Below are positions 8,393 through 18,796 of a stretch of 64,000 nucleotides of DNA, piece by piece. A program made the translations under genes and the position numbers. Every line of letters begins with the position of its first letter. Positions within the stretch are counted from its first letter, which is position 1. The stretch comes from Pseudomonas sp. MTM4. GTDB lineage: Bacteria; Pseudomonadota; Gammaproteobacteria; Pseudomonadales; Pseudomonadaceae. The notes beneath the pieces were generated by a model. It did no database searches. It was not told the DNA's origin and saw only the letters and a list, made by a program, of their open reading frames with translations. Where the stretch lies: positions 3,127,501-3,191,500 of the forward strand of contig NZ_CP048411.1 of the NCBI RefSeq assembly GCF_019355055.1. The letters run 5' to 3'.

Positions 8393-9460
8393 ATGCAGCC
8401 AAGATCACGCCCCGGTTATCGCCTTGCCGTATTCGCCACGCTGCTGGCTGTGGTGGTGGTGTTGCTCGGTGCCTACACACGACTGACCCACGCTGGCCTT
8501 GGCTGCCCGGACTGGCCCGGCTGCTACGGGTTTCTCACCGTGCCCATGAGTGAAGACAAACAGAGCCTGGCCGCGCTGCGCTTCCCCGAAGCTCCGCTGG
8601 AGGTGCACAAGGGTTGGAACGAGATGGTCCATCGCTACTTCGCCGGTGCGTTGGGAGTGGTGATTCTCGCGCTTGCCGTGCAGGCTGTGCGCCGCCGCGC
8701 CGAGCCCGGTCAACCGGTCAAGTTGCCGTTGCTGCTGCTGGCGGTCGTGATCGCCCAGGCGGCGTTTGGCATGTGGACCGTCACCCTGCAACTCTGGCCG
8801 CAAGTGGTCACGGCGCATCTATTGGGCGGCTTCGCCACCTTGAGCCTGCTGTTCCTGCTGAGCCTGCGCTTGTCCGGTCGACAACCGGCAATCCCGAACG
8901 TGGCGGGTCGAGTCAGAGCGTTAGCAGTGATCGGCATGCTGGCGGTGATCCTTCAAGTGGCGCTGGGTGGCTGGGTCAGCAGCAACTACGCCGCGGTGGC
9001 CTGCACGGATTTCCCCACTTGCCATGGCGAGTGGTGGCCGAAGATGGATTTCATCAATGCCTTCAATCTGACTCACCACGACATCGGCCCGAATTACTTG
9101 GGTGGCATGCTCTTCGGCGAGGCGCGTACGGCCATCCACGTCACTCACCGGCTCGGCGCACTGACCGTGACGCTCATCCTGTTGGCCCTGAGCTGGCAGC
9201 TCTGGCGCAACGGGTTGCCGCGTCTGGCCGGGTTGCTGCTGACCGCGCTGGCTCTGCAAATCGGGCTGGGCATCAGTAATGTTCTGTTCAATCTCCCCCT
9301 GGCCGTCGCCGTCGCCCATAACGGCGGCGGAGCGCTGCTGCTGCTGGTTACCGTACTGATCAACCTTCGTCTCCTGAGTCAGGGCGCCGTCGCGGCGCGC
9401 GAGCCTGCACCTCAGGAGCGCCCGAACACCGTAGGCGGGCTCGACCTGCCTCGCGCTTGA
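8393..9460 (+). CDS. ctaA: Heme A synthase (COX15/CtaA)
   Basis: An eight-helix membrane protein that oxidises the C8 methyl of heme O to give heme A. Family marks include GAYTRLTHAGLGCPDWPGCY near the N-terminus, NEMVHRYFAG, GWVSSNYAAVACTDFPTCHG and a late VTHRLGA; these contain the conserved heme-ligand histidines. The frame is open from a TTG at 8342. The ATG at 8393 has a good site (GAGGA) and gives the expected 355 residues. It is followed 16 bases later by ctaB, the preceding enzyme of the same pathway. Confidence 0.95.
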   Translation: MQPRSRPGYRLAVFATLLAVVVVLLGAYTRLTHAGLGCPDWPGCYGFLTVPMSEDKQSLAALRFPEAPLEVHKGWNEMVHRYFAGALGVVILALAVQAVRRRAEPGQPVKLPLLLLAVVIAQAAFGMWTVTLQLWPQVVTAHLLGGFATLSLLFLLSLRLSGRQPAIPNVAGRVRALAVIGMLAVILQVALGGWVSSNYAAVACTDFPTCHGEWWPKMDFINAFNLTHHDIGPNYLGGMLFGEARTAIHVTHRLGALTVTLILLALSWQLWRNGLPRLAGLLLTALALQIGLGISNVLFNLPLAVAVAHNGGGALLLLVTVLINLRLLSQGAVAAREPAPQERPNTVGGLDLPRA

Positions 9461-9476
9461 CCACAAGGAGAACCCC

Positions 9477-10376
9477 ATGGCGACTCTACTCAGCGAACGC
9501 GGCGCCCAGGCTAGCTGGCGCGATTACCTGGAGCTGACCAAGCCGAAGGTGGTGCTGCTGATGCTTATCACCTCCCTGGTGGGCATGTTCCTGGCGACGC
9601 GGGCAGGCGTGCCCTGGACCGTGTTGGTGTTCGGCAACCTCGGGATTGCGCTTTGTGCCGGGGGCGCGGCGGCGGTCAATCATGTGGTTGATCGGCGTAT
9701 CGATTCAGTGATGGCGCGCACTCACAAGCGGCCACTGGCCGAGGGTCGGGTATCGCCGGCTGCCGCGCTGTTCTTCGCGTTACTGCTGAGTGTGGCGGGA
9801 ATGGGCCTGCTGCTGACTTTCACCAATGCGCTGGCGGCCTGGCTGACGCTGGCTTCGCTGGTCGGTTATGCGGTCATCTACACCGGCTTTCTCAAGCGTG
9901 CCACGCCGCAGAACATCGTCATCGGCGGGCTCGCCGGCGCTGCGCCGCCGCTGCTCGGTTGGGTCGCGGTGACCGGGCAGATCACCGCCGAGCCGCTGTT
10001 GCTGGTGCTGATCATCTTCGCCTGGACACCACCGCACTTCTGGGCGCTGGCGATCCACCGCAAGGCCGAATACGCCAAGGTCAATGTGCCCATGCTGCCG
10101 GTCACCCATGGCGAGCACTACACCAAGGTGCACATCCTGCTCTACACGGCGGTGCTGCTGGCGGTGAGCTTCATGCCCTTCGCCATTCACATGAGCGGCC
10201 CGCTGTACCTCGCGGCGGCCGCGTTGCTGGGCGCGCGATTCCTGTTCTGGAGCATCGTGCTCTATCGCGACAGCCGGCCCCATGCGGCGATCAAGACCTT
10301 CAAATTCAGCATCTGGTACCTGTTCGCGCTGTTCATCGCGCTGCTGGTTGATCATTATCTGCTGCTCAATATCTGA
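9477..10376 (+). CDS. cyoE: Protoheme IX farnesyltransferase (heme O synthase)
   Basis: A 299-residue UbiA-superfamily prenyltransferase (CyoE/CtaB) that adds farnesyl to heme B. The first Asp-rich motif NHVVDRRIDSVMARTHKRPL (about residues 63-82) binds the prenyl diphosphate. The second, Asp-poor loop follows at FAWTPPHFWALAIHRKAEY. Nine hydrophobic helices are apparent. AAGGAGAA precedes the ATG at 9477. It lies between ctaA and sco, the usual order. Confidence 0.95.
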   Translation: MATLLSERGAQASWRDYLELTKPKVVLLMLITSLVGMFLATRAGVPWTVLVFGNLGIALCAGGAAAVNHVVDRRIDSVMARTHKRPLAEGRVSPAAALFFALLLSVAGMGLLLTFTNALAAWLTLASLVGYAVIYTGFLKRATPQNIVIGGLAGAAPPLLGWVAVTGQITAEPLLLVLIIFAWTPPHFWALAIHRKAEYAKVNVPMLPVTHGEHYTKVHILLYTAVLLAVSFMPFAIHMSGPLYLAAAALLGARFLFWSIVLYRDSRPHAAIKTFKFSIWYLFALFIALLVDHYLLLNI

Positions 10377-10396
10377 GCCGCTCGACAAGGAACCCC

Positions 10397-11029
10397 ATGA
10401 CCCGCATCCAGAAAACCGTATTCGTTCTCGTCGCGCTGGTCGCGCTGGTCATTGGCCTGACGGTTTCCAAGGTGCTCAATACCGAGCGCCAGCTCGATAC
10501 CGCCGAGCTGCTGGATGCCGGCATCGTGCTCTTGCCCCAAGGGCGCGACATGCCGGAGCTGACGCTGACCAACCAGGACGGCGAATCGGTGTCGCTGCAG
10601 CAACTGGAAGGGCAGTGGAACCTGCTGTTCTTTGGCTACACCTTTTGCCCGGATATCTGCCCGGCGACGCTGGCCGAACTGCGCCAGCTGCGCGGCATGC
10701 TGCCGGAGGAGACGCGCCAACGGATGCAGCCGATCCTGGTGAGCGTCGACCCCGAGCGCGATACGCCGGAGCAGCTGAAAACCTATCTGGATTATTTCGA
10801 TGCCGGATTCATCGGCCTTACCGGGCCGCTGGATGACATCCAGACGCTTGCCAACGCCGCCGGCGTGCCCTTCATTCCGGGCGATACCTCGAAAGAAAAT
10901 TACACCGTCGACCACGGCGGCAATCTCGCGCTGATCGGCCCTGATGGCCGCCTGCGTGGCTTCATCCGCGCGCCGATGCGTACCCAGAAGCTTGCAGAGC
11001 AATTGCCGATGGTACTGGCGCTGGAGTAG
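10397..11029 (+). CDS. SCO1/SenC family copper chaperone
   Basis: A 210-residue membrane-anchored thioredoxin-fold protein that delivers copper to the CuA site of subunit II. A single N-terminal helix (about 8-25) is followed by the copper motif FGYTFCPDICPATL (C-x3-C) and the third ligand in YTVDHGG. The segment LVSVDPERDTPEQL is typical of Sco. It ends the oxidase locus; downstream lie an inverted repeat pair and a terminator hairpin. Confidence 0.93.
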   Translation: MTRIQKTVFVLVALVALVIGLTVSKVLNTERQLDTAELLDAGIVLLPQGRDMPELTLTNQDGESVSLQQLEGQWNLLFFGYTFCPDICPATLAELRQLRGMLPEETRQRMQPILVSVDPERDTPEQLKTYLDYFDAGFIGLTGPLDDIQTLANAAGVPFIPGDTSKENYTVDHGGNLALIGPDGRLRGFIRAPMRTQKLAEQLPMVLALE

Positions 11030-11075
11030 GCATCGCGCTTTGGGCCAGCCGGCCCGCTCTAAAAACGAAACCTTT

Positions 11076-11137
11076 CCGTAGGGCCGAATTTGTTCGGCCA
11101 TTGCCCGTTCGCCGGCCGAATAAATTCGGCCCTACGG
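11076..11137. repeat. Inverted REP/REPIN-like pair
   Basis: Two 24-base arms, starting CCGTAGGGCCGAATTT at 11076 and ending at 11137, are reverse complements with one mismatch (23 of 24). They are separated by 14 bases. Each arm also folds on itself (GGCCGAAtttgTTCGGCC). The pair sits between the convergent sco and metQ genes. Its sequence differs from the coxA-ctaG repeat but the architecture is the same. Confidence 0.75.
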
Positions 11138-11151
11138 CTATTAACGACGAA

Positions 11152-11168
11152 CCCCGCCCGCGGCGGGG
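11152..11168. terminator. G+C-rich hairpin between sco and metQ
   Basis: CCCCGCC-cgc-GGCGGGG is a perfect 7-base-pair hairpin 23 bases past the metQ stop. The U-tract is weak on both strands (TTCGTCGTT on the minus strand). It is best read as a terminator for metQ, possibly working in both directions. Confidence 0.65.
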
Positions 11169-11190
11169 TCCGTGGTCAGCTCGGAAATGA

Positions 11191-11964
11191 TCAGAAGGCG
11201 GGAACGACCGCGCCCTGGTATTTCTCTTCGATGAACTTGCGGACCTCTTCGCTATGCAGCGCGGCAGCCAGCTTCTGCATGGCGGGGCTGTCCTTGTTGT
11301 CCGGCCGGGCGACGAGGATGTTCACGTAGGGCGAATCGCTGCCTTCGATGATCAGGGCATCTTCGGTGGGGTTGAGTTTGGCTTCCAGCGCGTAGTTGGT
11401 GTTGATCAGCGCCAGATCGACTTGGGTCAGCACGCGCGGCAGGGTTGCGGCTTCCAGCTCACGGACCTTGATGTTCTTCGGGTTCTCGGCGATGTCCTTC
11501 GGTGTGGCGGTGATGCCGGCGCCTTCTTCAAGGGTGATTACGCCAGCCTTGGCCAGTAGCAGCAGCGCACGGCCGCCATTGGTGGCATCGTTGGGGATGA
11601 CCACATTGGCGTCTTTCGGCAGTTCGTCCAGCGATTTCAGCTTGCTGGAATAAGCGCCGAAGGGCTCTATATGCACGCCGGCGACGCTGACCAGTTCGGT
11701 GCCCTTGCCCTTGTTGAACTCATCCAGGTACGGCTGATGCTGAAAGAAGTTGGCGTCCAGGCGCTTTTCGGCAACCTGAATGTTCGGCTGCACATAGTCG
11801 GTGAAGACCTTCACCTTCAGATCGACGCCCTGCTCGGCCAGCTGGGGTTTGATGAATTCGAGGATTTCCGCGTGCGGGACGGCGGTCGCGGCGACGTTCA
11901 GTTCGTCGGCAGCCTGGGCGGAGAAGGCCGCGACGGCGGCAAAGGCGGCAAGCAGTTTTTTCAT
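11191..11964 (-). CDS. metQ: D-methionine ABC transporter substrate-binding protein
   Basis: A 257-residue NlpA/MetQ family protein. It begins with a signal peptide ending AQA, followed by the family segment LNVAATAVPHAEILEFIKP. Further marks are the DANFFQHQPYLDEFN motif and ALINTNYALEA. The signal peptide has no lipobox cysteine, so the protein should be a soluble periplasmic binder rather than a lipoprotein like E. coli MetQ. It follows metI by about 60 bases and ends at a hairpin. Confidence 0.92.
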   Translation of the reverse strand: MKKLLAAFAAVAAFSAQAADELNVAATAVPHAEILEFIKPQLAEQGVDLKVKVFTDYVQPNIQVAEKRLDANFFQHQPYLDEFNKGKGTELVSVAGVHIEPFGAYSSKLKSLDELPKDANVVIPNDATNGGRALLLLAKAGVITLEEGAGITATPKDIAENPKNIKVRELEAATLPRVLTQVDLALINTNYALEAKLNPTEDALIIEGSDSPYVNILVARPDNKDSPAMQKLAAALHSEEVRKFIEEKYQGAVVPAF

Positions 11965-12022
11965 CGTTTGGTTCCTTCAGAAGATGATCGGGTTGCGATG
12001 GTTCGCTCGCCCTGGTTGCGGT

Positions 12023-12688
12023 TCATTTGCGTGAAAAATGGGTGACCAGCTTGTCGCCGACGCTCTGCAGTACCTGCACCAGTACCAGCAGCAGGACCAC
12101 GGTGACGACCATCACATCGGTCTGGAAACGCTGGTAGCCGAAGCGGATCGCCAGGTCGCCGAGACCGCCGGCCCCTACCACACCGGCCATCGCGGTGTAG
12201 GACACCAGGGTGATGGCGGTGACGGTGATAGCCGCGATGATGCCCGGCCTCGCCTCCGGCAGCAATGCGCTGAAGATGATCTGCCGCGTCGTCGCGCCCA
12301 TGGCCTGGGTCGCCTCGATGATGCCGCGGTCGACTTCGCGCAGCGCGGTTTCCACCAGCCGCGCGAAGAACGGCGCCGCGCCCACCACCAGCGGCGGGAT
12401 GGCGCCGGCCACGCCCAGCGAGGTGCCAGTCAGCAGCACGGTGAAGGGAATCATCACGATCAGCAGGATGATGAACGGCAGCGAACGCAGCACGTTGACC
12501 ACGAACGACAGCAGCGCATACAGCGGACCGTTCTCGAACAATTGGCGCGGCCCGGTGAGAAACAGCAGCACGCCCAGCGGCAGGCCCAGCAGGATGGTGA
12601 ACAGCAGCGAGCCGCCGAGCATCAGCAGAGTGTCCAGCGTCGCCAGCCAGATTTCGTACCAATCCACATTGGTGAACAGAGCATCCAT
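12023..12688 (-). CDS. metI: Methionine ABC transporter permease
   Basis: A 221-residue permease with five predicted helices. The inner-membrane-permease signature (EAA loop) is seen around EVDRGIIEATQAMGATTRQIIFSALLPEA. The start codon overlaps the metN stop by one base (TGATG), so translation is coupled. It forms the channel of the MetNIQ importer for L- and D-methionine. Confidence 0.95.
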   Translation of the reverse strand: MDALFTNVDWYEIWLATLDTLLMLGGSLLFTILLGLPLGVLLFLTGPRQLFENGPLYALLSFVVNVLRSLPFIILLIVMIPFTVLLTGTSLGVAGAIPPLVVGAAPFFARLVETALREVDRGIIEATQAMGATTRQIIFSALLPEARPGIIAAITVTAITLVSYTAMAGVVGAGGLGDLAIRFGYQRFQTDVMVVTVVLLLVLVQVLQSVGDKLVTHFSRK

Positions 12689-13695
12689 CAGCGCAGCACC
12701 TCCACGTGAACATCGGCGCTATCGAAGCGGGACAGGGCGGCTTGCATGTCGCCGCCAGTGAGCGCCAGGGTCAGCTGGCCATAGGGGGTGTCCTTGATGC
12801 GATCGATACGCCCCGAGAGGATGCTGAAATCGACCCCCGTCTCGCGCGCCACGGTGCCTAGCAGTGGCTGGTAGGTCGACTCGCCCTGAAAAGTCAGGCG
12901 CAGGATGCGACCCGGCACGTGGGCGAAGTCATCGCGCTGCTCACCCTCATCCACCGCCTCGTCTTCCAGCACGAAACGCTGGGTGGTCGCATGCTGTGGA
13001 TGCAAGAAAACATCGGTCACCGGGCCCTGCTCGACGATCAGCCCGCCATCCATCACCGCCACGCGATCGCAGACGCGGCGGATCACGTCCATCTCGTGGG
13101 TGATCAGCACGATGGTGAGGTTCAGCTCGCGGTTGATCTCGGCCAACAGTTGTAGCACTTGGGCGGTGGTCTGCGGGTCGAGAGCGCTGGTGGCCTCGTC
13201 GCAGAGCAGGATGTCAGGCTCGGTGGCTAGCGCGCGGGCGATGCCGACGCGCTGCTTCTGTCCGCCGGACAGCTGCGCGGGGTATTTACGTGCGTGGTCC
13301 TTCAGGCCGACCCGCTCCAGGAGGGCAGCGACGCGGCGTTCGATATCGGCTTTCGAGTAGGTGCCGGCCAGGCGCAGCGGCATGGCGACGTTATCGGCCA
13401 CAGTCTTGGACATCAGCAGGTTGAAGTGCTGGAAGATCATCCCGACACGCTGGCGGAAGCGGCGCAGGCCGTCGGCCTCCAGTGCGGTGACGTCTTCTCC
13501 GTTGACCAGAATGCGCCCGCCGGAAGGTTCTTCCAGTCGGTTGATCAGGCGCAGCAGGGTACTTTTGCCGGCGCCGGAGTGGCCGATCAGGCCGAACACT
13601 TCGCCGGCTTCGATACGCAAGCGGGTCGGCTGCAGCGCCATCACGTCGCGGCTGGCGACGCGATAAGTCTTGTGGACGTCGTGGAATTCGATCAC
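12688..13695 (-). CDS. metN: Methionine ABC transporter ATP-binding protein
   Basis: An ATPase of 335 residues with Walker [10 protein letters not shown], signature [15 protein letters not shown], and Walker [15 protein letters not shown]-terminal NIL/ACT domain (after about residue 245) allows methionine feedback. The frame is open to a TTG at 13740. The GTG at 13695 gives the family N-terminus (V/M)[12 protein letters not shown] and is preferred. It is divergent from katE across 266 gene-free bases. Confidence 0.93.
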   Translation of the reverse strand: MIEFHDVHKTYRVASRDVMALQPTRLRIEAGEVFGLIGHSGAGKSTLLRLINRLEEPSGGRILVNGEDVTALEADGLRRFRQRVGMIFQHFNLLMSKTVADNVAMPLRLAGTYSKADIERRVAALLERVGLKDHARKYPAQLSGGQKQRVGIARALATEPDILLCDEATSALDPQTTAQVLQLLAEINRELNLTIVLITHEMDVIRRVCDRVAVMDGGLIVEQGPVTDVFLHPQHATTQRFVLEDEAVDEGEQRDDFAHVPGRILRLTFQGESTYQPLLGTVARETGVDFSILSGRIDRIKDTPYGQLTLALTGGDMQAALSRFDSADVHVEVLR

Positions 13696-13961
13696 GGGCG
13701 AACCTGTAGATGGGGCGATACCGGCAGCATCTGCCGGCAAAAGATCGGCATTCTACCGCATCCGACGCACAGGCTCAGCCGCTGGGCGAATGGGCTGTCG
13801 GCGCCGATCATTGAGGTCCCCTATCACCGTCATGAGAAAAGCAAATTGGCGCAAGACCGACCTTGTACACGTCGTGGCTGTCAGTTTACCGAGCGCCGTG
13901 GAAAAGCCGGGTCAAGCAGACGGTCCGCCACGGCTTGCGCAACCCATTGCGAGGCCCCTCC

Positions 13962-16097
13962 ATGACCGACATCAATGCCCCACGTAACGAAATAGCCGGC
14001 ACCGACACGCCGGACCGCGCCAACCGCAACGCCAAGCTCGACCAGCTGGAAAACGTCCGCTCCGACGCCACCGGACAGGCCCTGACCACTAATCAGGGCG
14101 TGAAGATCGCTGACAACCAGAACACCCTTCGGGCTGGCGACCGTGGCCCCTCGCTGCTCGAAGATTTCATCATGCGCGAGAAGCTCACCCACTTCGACCA
14201 CGAGCGCATTCCCGAGCGCATCGTCCACGCGCGCGGCTCGGCGGCCCATGGCGTGTTCGTCAGCTACGGCGACCACAGTTGGCTGACCAAGGCCTCGTTC
14301 CTCGCCTCCGAAGGCAAGGAAACCCCGGTATTTGCGCGTTTCTCCACGGTGCAGGGTTCGCGCGGCTCCGCGGACACGGTGCGCGATGTGCGTGGTTTCG
14401 CCACCAAGTTCTACACCGACGAGGGCAACTTCGATTTGGTCGGTAACAATATGCCGGTGTTCTTCATTCAGGACGCGATCAAATTTCCGGACTTCGTGCA
14501 TGCGGTCAAACCCGAACCGCACAACGAGATTCCGCAGGCGCAATCGGCCCACGACACCTTCTGGGACTTCGTCTCGCTGACCCCCGAATCGGCGCACATG
14601 GTGCTCTGGACCATGTCCGATCGTGCTTTGCCGCGCAGCTTCCGGGCAATGGAAGGTTTTGGCGTGCACACCTTCCGCCTGATCAATGCAGAGGGGGTCT
14701 CCCGCTTCGTCAAGTTCCATTGGAAGCCGGTGGCCGGCGCCTTCTCGCTGGTCTGGGACGAGACGCTGAAGATCGCCGGCAAAGACCCGGACTTCAACCG
14801 CCGCGACATGTGGGAGGCCATCGAGAGCGGCGATCCCTTCGAATGGGAGCTGGGCGTGCAGGTGGTCGAGGAAGCCGACGAGCACAGCTTCGACTTCGAC
14901 CTACTCGATCCGACCAAAATCATCCCCGAGGAGCTGGTGCCGGTGCAGAAGCTCGGCAAGATGACGCTCAATCGCAACCCGGACAACTTCTTCGCCGAGA
15001 CCGAGCAGGCCGCCTTCCACATCGGTCACATCGTGCCGGGCATCGATTTCACCAACGACCCGCTGCTGCAGGGCCGGCTGTTCTCCTACACCGACACTCA
15101 GCTGCTGCGCCTGGGCGGCCCGAACTTCCACGAGATTCCGATCAACCGGCCGCTGTGCCCGCTACACAACAACCAGCGCGATGCGTTCCATCGCCAGGCC
15201 ATCCACAAGGGCCGCGCCAACTACGAGCCCAACTCCATCGATGGCGGCTGGCCCAAGGAAACCCCGCCAGCGGCGCAGGGCGGCGGCTTCGAGAGTTATC
15301 CAGAACGCGTCGAAGGGCACAAGATTCGCAACCGCAGCGCGTCGTTCGGCGACCATTTCTCACAGGCCACGCTGTTCTGGAACAGCATGAGCGAGCCGGA
15401 GAAGGAGCACATCATCGGCGCCTACACCTTCGAGCTGGGCAAGGTGGAGCGGGTGTTCATCCGCGAGCGGCAGGTCAACGAGATTCTTGCCAATATCGAC
15501 CTGGAACTGGCCCGCCGCGTGGCGGACAACCTCGGCCTGCCGGCGCCGAGCGCGCCCACCGTGGCGAAGAAGGAGCCGAAGGCGTCGAGCTCACTGGCGC
15601 TGAGCCTAATGAACCATGCGCCGGGCAACATCAAATCGCGCAAGGTGGCGATCCTCGTGGCCAACGGCGTGGACGGCGCAGCTATCGATGCGTTCAAGGC
15701 CAAACTCGCCGAAGAGGGCGCCTTCGCCAAACTGATCGGCCCGACGCCTGCGCCGGTAAAAACCGCCGAGGGCAAGGCGCTGGTGATCGATGCGGCTATG
15801 GATGGTATGCCGTCTGTGATGTTCGACGCCGTGTTCGTGCCCGGCGGCGCCGACGCGGCGGCGGCCATGGCTCAGTCCGGCGAGGCCAAGCACTATCTGC
15901 TCGAAGCCTACAAGCACCTGAAGCCGGTGGTGGTGATAGGCGCGGCGCGGCCGTTGCTGGCGTCGCTGAATCTCGTGCCCGACGCCGGTCTGCTGGAAGG
16001 CGATGACGTGGACGCGGTGTTCGGCGCCTTCGTTCAGGCGCTCGGCCAGCATCGCGTCTGGGCACGCGAGGCGGCGGCCAAGGCGGTGCCGGCGTAG
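13962..16097 (+). CDS. katE: Catalase HPII, large-subunit clade 2 catalase
   Basis: A 711-residue monofunctional catalase. The distal His is in [12 protein letters not shown] (about residue 89), the distal Asn in [10 protein letters not shown], and the proximal Tyr in [14 protein letters not shown]-terminal DJ-1/PfpI-like domain (from about 585, [12 protein letters not shown]) is typical of HPII. Its nucleophile-elbow position reads VIGAARPLL with no Cys, as in other HPII enzymes. The frame extends upstream to 13863, but the ATG at 13962 follows GCGAGG and starts at MTDIN. It probably protects stationary-phase cells from peroxide. Confidence 0.94.
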   Translation: MTDINAPRNEIAGTDTPDRANRNAKLDQLENVRSDATGQALTTNQGVKIADNQNTLRAGDRGPSLLEDFIMREKLTHFDHERIPERIVHARGSAAHGVFVSYGDHSWLTKASFLASEGKETPVFARFSTVQGSRGSADTVRDVRGFATKFYTDEGNFDLVGNNMPVFFIQDAIKFPDFVHAVKPEPHNEIPQAQSAHDTFWDFVSLTPESAHMVLWTMSDRALPRSFRAMEGFGVHTFRLINAEGVSRFVKFHWKPVAGAFSLVWDETLKIAGKDPDFNRRDMWEAIESGDPFEWELGVQVVEEADEHSFDFDLLDPTKIIPEELVPVQKLGKMTLNRNPDNFFAETEQAAFHIGHIVPGIDFTNDPLLQGRLFSYTDTQLLRLGGPNFHEIPINRPLCPLHNNQRDAFHRQAIHKGRANYEPNSIDGGWPKETPPAAQGGGFESYPERVEGHKIRNRSASFGDHFSQATLFWNSMSEPEKEHIIGAYTFELGKVERVFIRERQVNEILANIDLELARRVADNLGLPAPSAPTVAKKEPKASSSLALSLMNHAPGNIKSRKVAILVANGVDGAAIDAFKAKLAEEGAFAKLIGPTPAPVKTAEGKALVIDAAMDGMPSVMFDAVFVPGGADAAAAMAQSGEAKHYLLEAYKHLKPVVVIGAARPLLASLNLVPDAGLLEGDDVDAVFGAFVQALGQHRVWAREAAAKAVPA

Positions 16098-16128
16098 GCA
16101 CCTTCGCCTCCGGTCCCTCGACCTGCTA

Positions 16129-16200
16129 TCGCCGCGAGGACGGGCCTCCTACCGGTGCGCAACGCGTGCTTTTGTAGGAGGCTCGCCCTCAGGGCGAAGC
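16129..16200. repeat. Inverted REP-like pair after katE
   Basis: A left arm ending GGGCCTCCTAC at 16152 and a right arm starting GTAGGAGGCTCGCCCTC at 16174 are imperfect reverse complements around a 21-base spacer. The right arm continues into AGGGCGAAGC and forms its own hairpin. The GTAGGAG...CGAAGC form is the classic layout of Pseudomonas REP units. It separates the convergent katE and YgjP genes. Confidence 0.65.
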
Positions 16201-16213
16201 TTTCCGAGCACCG

Positions 16214-16711
16214 TCAGGCGCTCTGCAGCTCGCGCCAGTGTAGGTACAGTCGCAGGTCGAATTCGATCTGGCCGTAGCCCGGCAGCATGTGTTCGCAGAG
16301 CTTGTAGAAGGCGCGGTTGTGGTCGGATTCGCGCAGGTGCGCCAACTCGTGAACGACGATCATCCGCAGAAATTCCGGTGCCGCGTCCCGAAACAGCGAG
16401 GCGACGCGGATTTCCTTCTTAGCTTTCAGCTTGCCGCCCTGCACGCGTGACACCGCGGTGTGCAGGCCAAGGGCGCGGTGGGTGAGGTCGAGGCGGTTGT
16501 CGTAGAGCACCTTGTCGATCGGCGGCGCGCTTTTCAGGTGATCCTGCTTCAGGCGCTGGACATAGCCGTACAACGCCTTGTCGCTTTGGTGCTCATGGCG
16601 GCCGGGATAGCGGCGCTGCAGATAGTCGCCCAGACGCTGCTCAGCGATCAGTTGGCGGACCTGCTCCAACAGCGGCTCAGGATAGCCACGCAGATATTTC
16701 AGATCAGTCAT
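16214..16711 (-). CDS. YgjP-like zinc metallopeptidase (M48-type DUF45)
   Basis: A 165-residue protein with the zinc motif VVHELAHLRESDHNRAFYKL (H-E-x2-H plus a third downstream ligand, near residue 119). A C-terminal LPGYGQIEFDLRLYL tail follows. This matches the YgjP/DUF45 metallopeptidase fold, which is often linked to SprT-like proteins. The physiological substrate is unknown. It lies six bases downstream of znuB and may be co-transcribed with the zinc uptake genes, which would be apt for a zinc enzyme. Confidence 0.85.
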   Translation of the reverse strand: MTDLKYLRGYPEPLLEQVRQLIAEQRLGDYLQRRYPGRHEHQSDKALYGYVQRLKQDHLKSAPPIDKVLYDNRLDLTHRALGLHTAVSRVQGGKLKAKKEIRVASLFRDAAPEFLRMIVVHELAHLRESDHNRAFYKLCEHMLPGYGQIEFDLRLYLHWRELQSA

Positions 16712-16717
16712 GGCCGT

Positions 16718-17503
16718 TCAATTGCGCTTGCGCCAGGCGAAGCTGAGTAGGAACAGCGCGGCGGCGCTGACCACGATGGACGGCCCGGCCGGCGTGTCTT
16801 CGTACCAGGACAGCGCCAGCCCCAGACACACCGCGACGATGCCCAACAAGCTCGCGCCCAAGGCCATCTGCTCGGGCGTTCGGGCGTGTCGCTGGGCCGC
16901 GGCGGCCGGAATGATCAGCAGCGAGGTGATCAACAGCACGCCAACGATCTTCATCGCCACGGCGATCACCATGGCGATCAGCAGCATCAGTGCCAAGCGG
17001 ATGGCCGCGACGGGCAGGCCTTCGACCTTCGCCAATTCCTCATGCACCGTCACTGCCAACAGCGGACGCCATAGCGGGATCAGCACCAACAGCACCAGCG
17101 CACTGCCGCCGGCAATCCAGGCCAAGTCGGTCGGGCCGACGGCCAACAGGTCGCCGAAAAGGTAGCCCATCAGGTCGATACGTACATCCTGCATGAAACT
17201 CAGCGAGACCAGCCCGAGCGACAGCGTGCTGTGCGCGAGAATGCCGAGCAGCGTGTCGGAGGCCAGCGGCTGGCGCTGCTGCAGGGTCACCAGCAACACT
17301 GCCAGCAGCACGCAGCAGACGACGACCGCGAGGGTCAGGTTGACCTCCAGCATCAGCCCCAGCGCTACGCCGAGCAGCGCGGAGTGGGACAGCGTATCGC
17401 CGAAATAGGCCATGCGCCGCCAGACTACGAAGGAGCCTAGTGGGCCGGCGACCAGTGCCAGGGCGAGACCGGCGAGCAGGGCGTTCAGTAAAAAGTCAGG
17501 CAT
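16718..17503 (-). CDS. znuB: Zinc ABC transporter permease
   Basis: A 261-residue membrane protein with about seven to eight helices. It contains the ABC-3 family segment GDTLSHSALLGVALG near residue 36 and LLITSLLIIPAAAAQRHART near the end. It forms the channel of ZnuABC. One base separates it from the znuC stop region, showing an operon zur-znuC-znuB. Confidence 0.94.
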   Translation of the reverse strand: MPDFLLNALLAGLALALVAGPLGSFVVWRRMAYFGDTLSHSALLGVALGLMLEVNLTLAVVVCCVLLAVLLVTLQQRQPLASDTLLGILAHSTLSLGLVSLSFMQDVRIDLMGYLFGDLLAVGPTDLAWIAGGSALVLLVLIPLWRPLLAVTVHEELAKVEGLPVAAIRLALMLLIAMVIAVAMKIVGVLLITSLLIIPAAAAQRHARTPEQMALGASLLGIVAVCLGLALSWYEDTPAGPSIVVSAAALFLLSFAWRKRN

Positions 17504-17504
17504 G

Positions 17505-18271
<767 letters not shown>

Positions 18272-18275
<4 letters not shown>

Positions 18276-18757
18276 GCCGCACTCCGGCAGGTCGCGCAAA
18301 GACCGACTACTTCAACGGTCTGGCCTTCGACTCGGAAATTCACGCTGTGCGCAGCCTGGTTGATGGCCTCGCTGACGATCGATTGCTCGAGCTCGATCGC
18401 AGTGTGGCAGTTGCGGCAAATCAGGAATTGCCCTTGATGTGGATGCTCGGGGTGGTTACAGCCGATGAAGGCGTTGAGCGATGCGATGCGATGCACCAGG
18501 CCGTTTTCCAGCAGAAAGTCCAATGCACGGTAGACGGTTGGTGGTGCGGCGCGACGGCCGTCCTGCTCGGTCAGCGCGCCGAGAATGTCGTAGGCGCCGA
18601 GTGGCTTGTGGCTTTGCCAGACCAATTCCAGCACACGCTTGCGTAGCGCCGTCAGACGCACACCGGCGCGCGCGCAAAGCGCATCGGCTTCGGCCAGCGC
18701 GCTACTGACGCAGTGATCATGATCATGGGGAGTGCAGGCCAGCGGGATATTAGACAT
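18272..18757 (-). CDS. zur: Zinc uptake regulator, Fur family
   Basis: A 161-residue Fur-family repressor. Its winged helix includes [20 protein letters not shown] and [14 protein letters not shown]. Structural zinc ligands are CRNCH in the dimerisation domain and the C-terminal CATC. The N-terminal CTPHDHDHC is an extra potential metal site. It heads the zur-znuCB operon and is divergent from znuA with only 32 bases between the start codons, so one operator can control both sides. Confidence 0.93.
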
Positions 18758-18783
18758 GGGCGAAGACGAAGCTTTGGAGAGAC

Positions 18784-18796
18784 GTTATTATGTTAC
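18784..18796. promoter_or_regulatory. Candidate Zur operator
   Basis: GTTATTATGTTAC is an A+T-rich, partly palindromic stretch. It agrees at about 9 of 13 positions with the GTTATAxTATAAC-type Zur box as I remember it. It overlaps the znuA start codon and lies 27 bases from the zur start. Its match is imperfect and the overlap with the ATG is unusual, so confidence is low. Confidence 0.35.

Noticed and set aside
11076..11137. Possible CRISPR-like repeat
   Set aside because: Only two inverted copies and no regular spacer array; it fits a REPIN-type pair instead.
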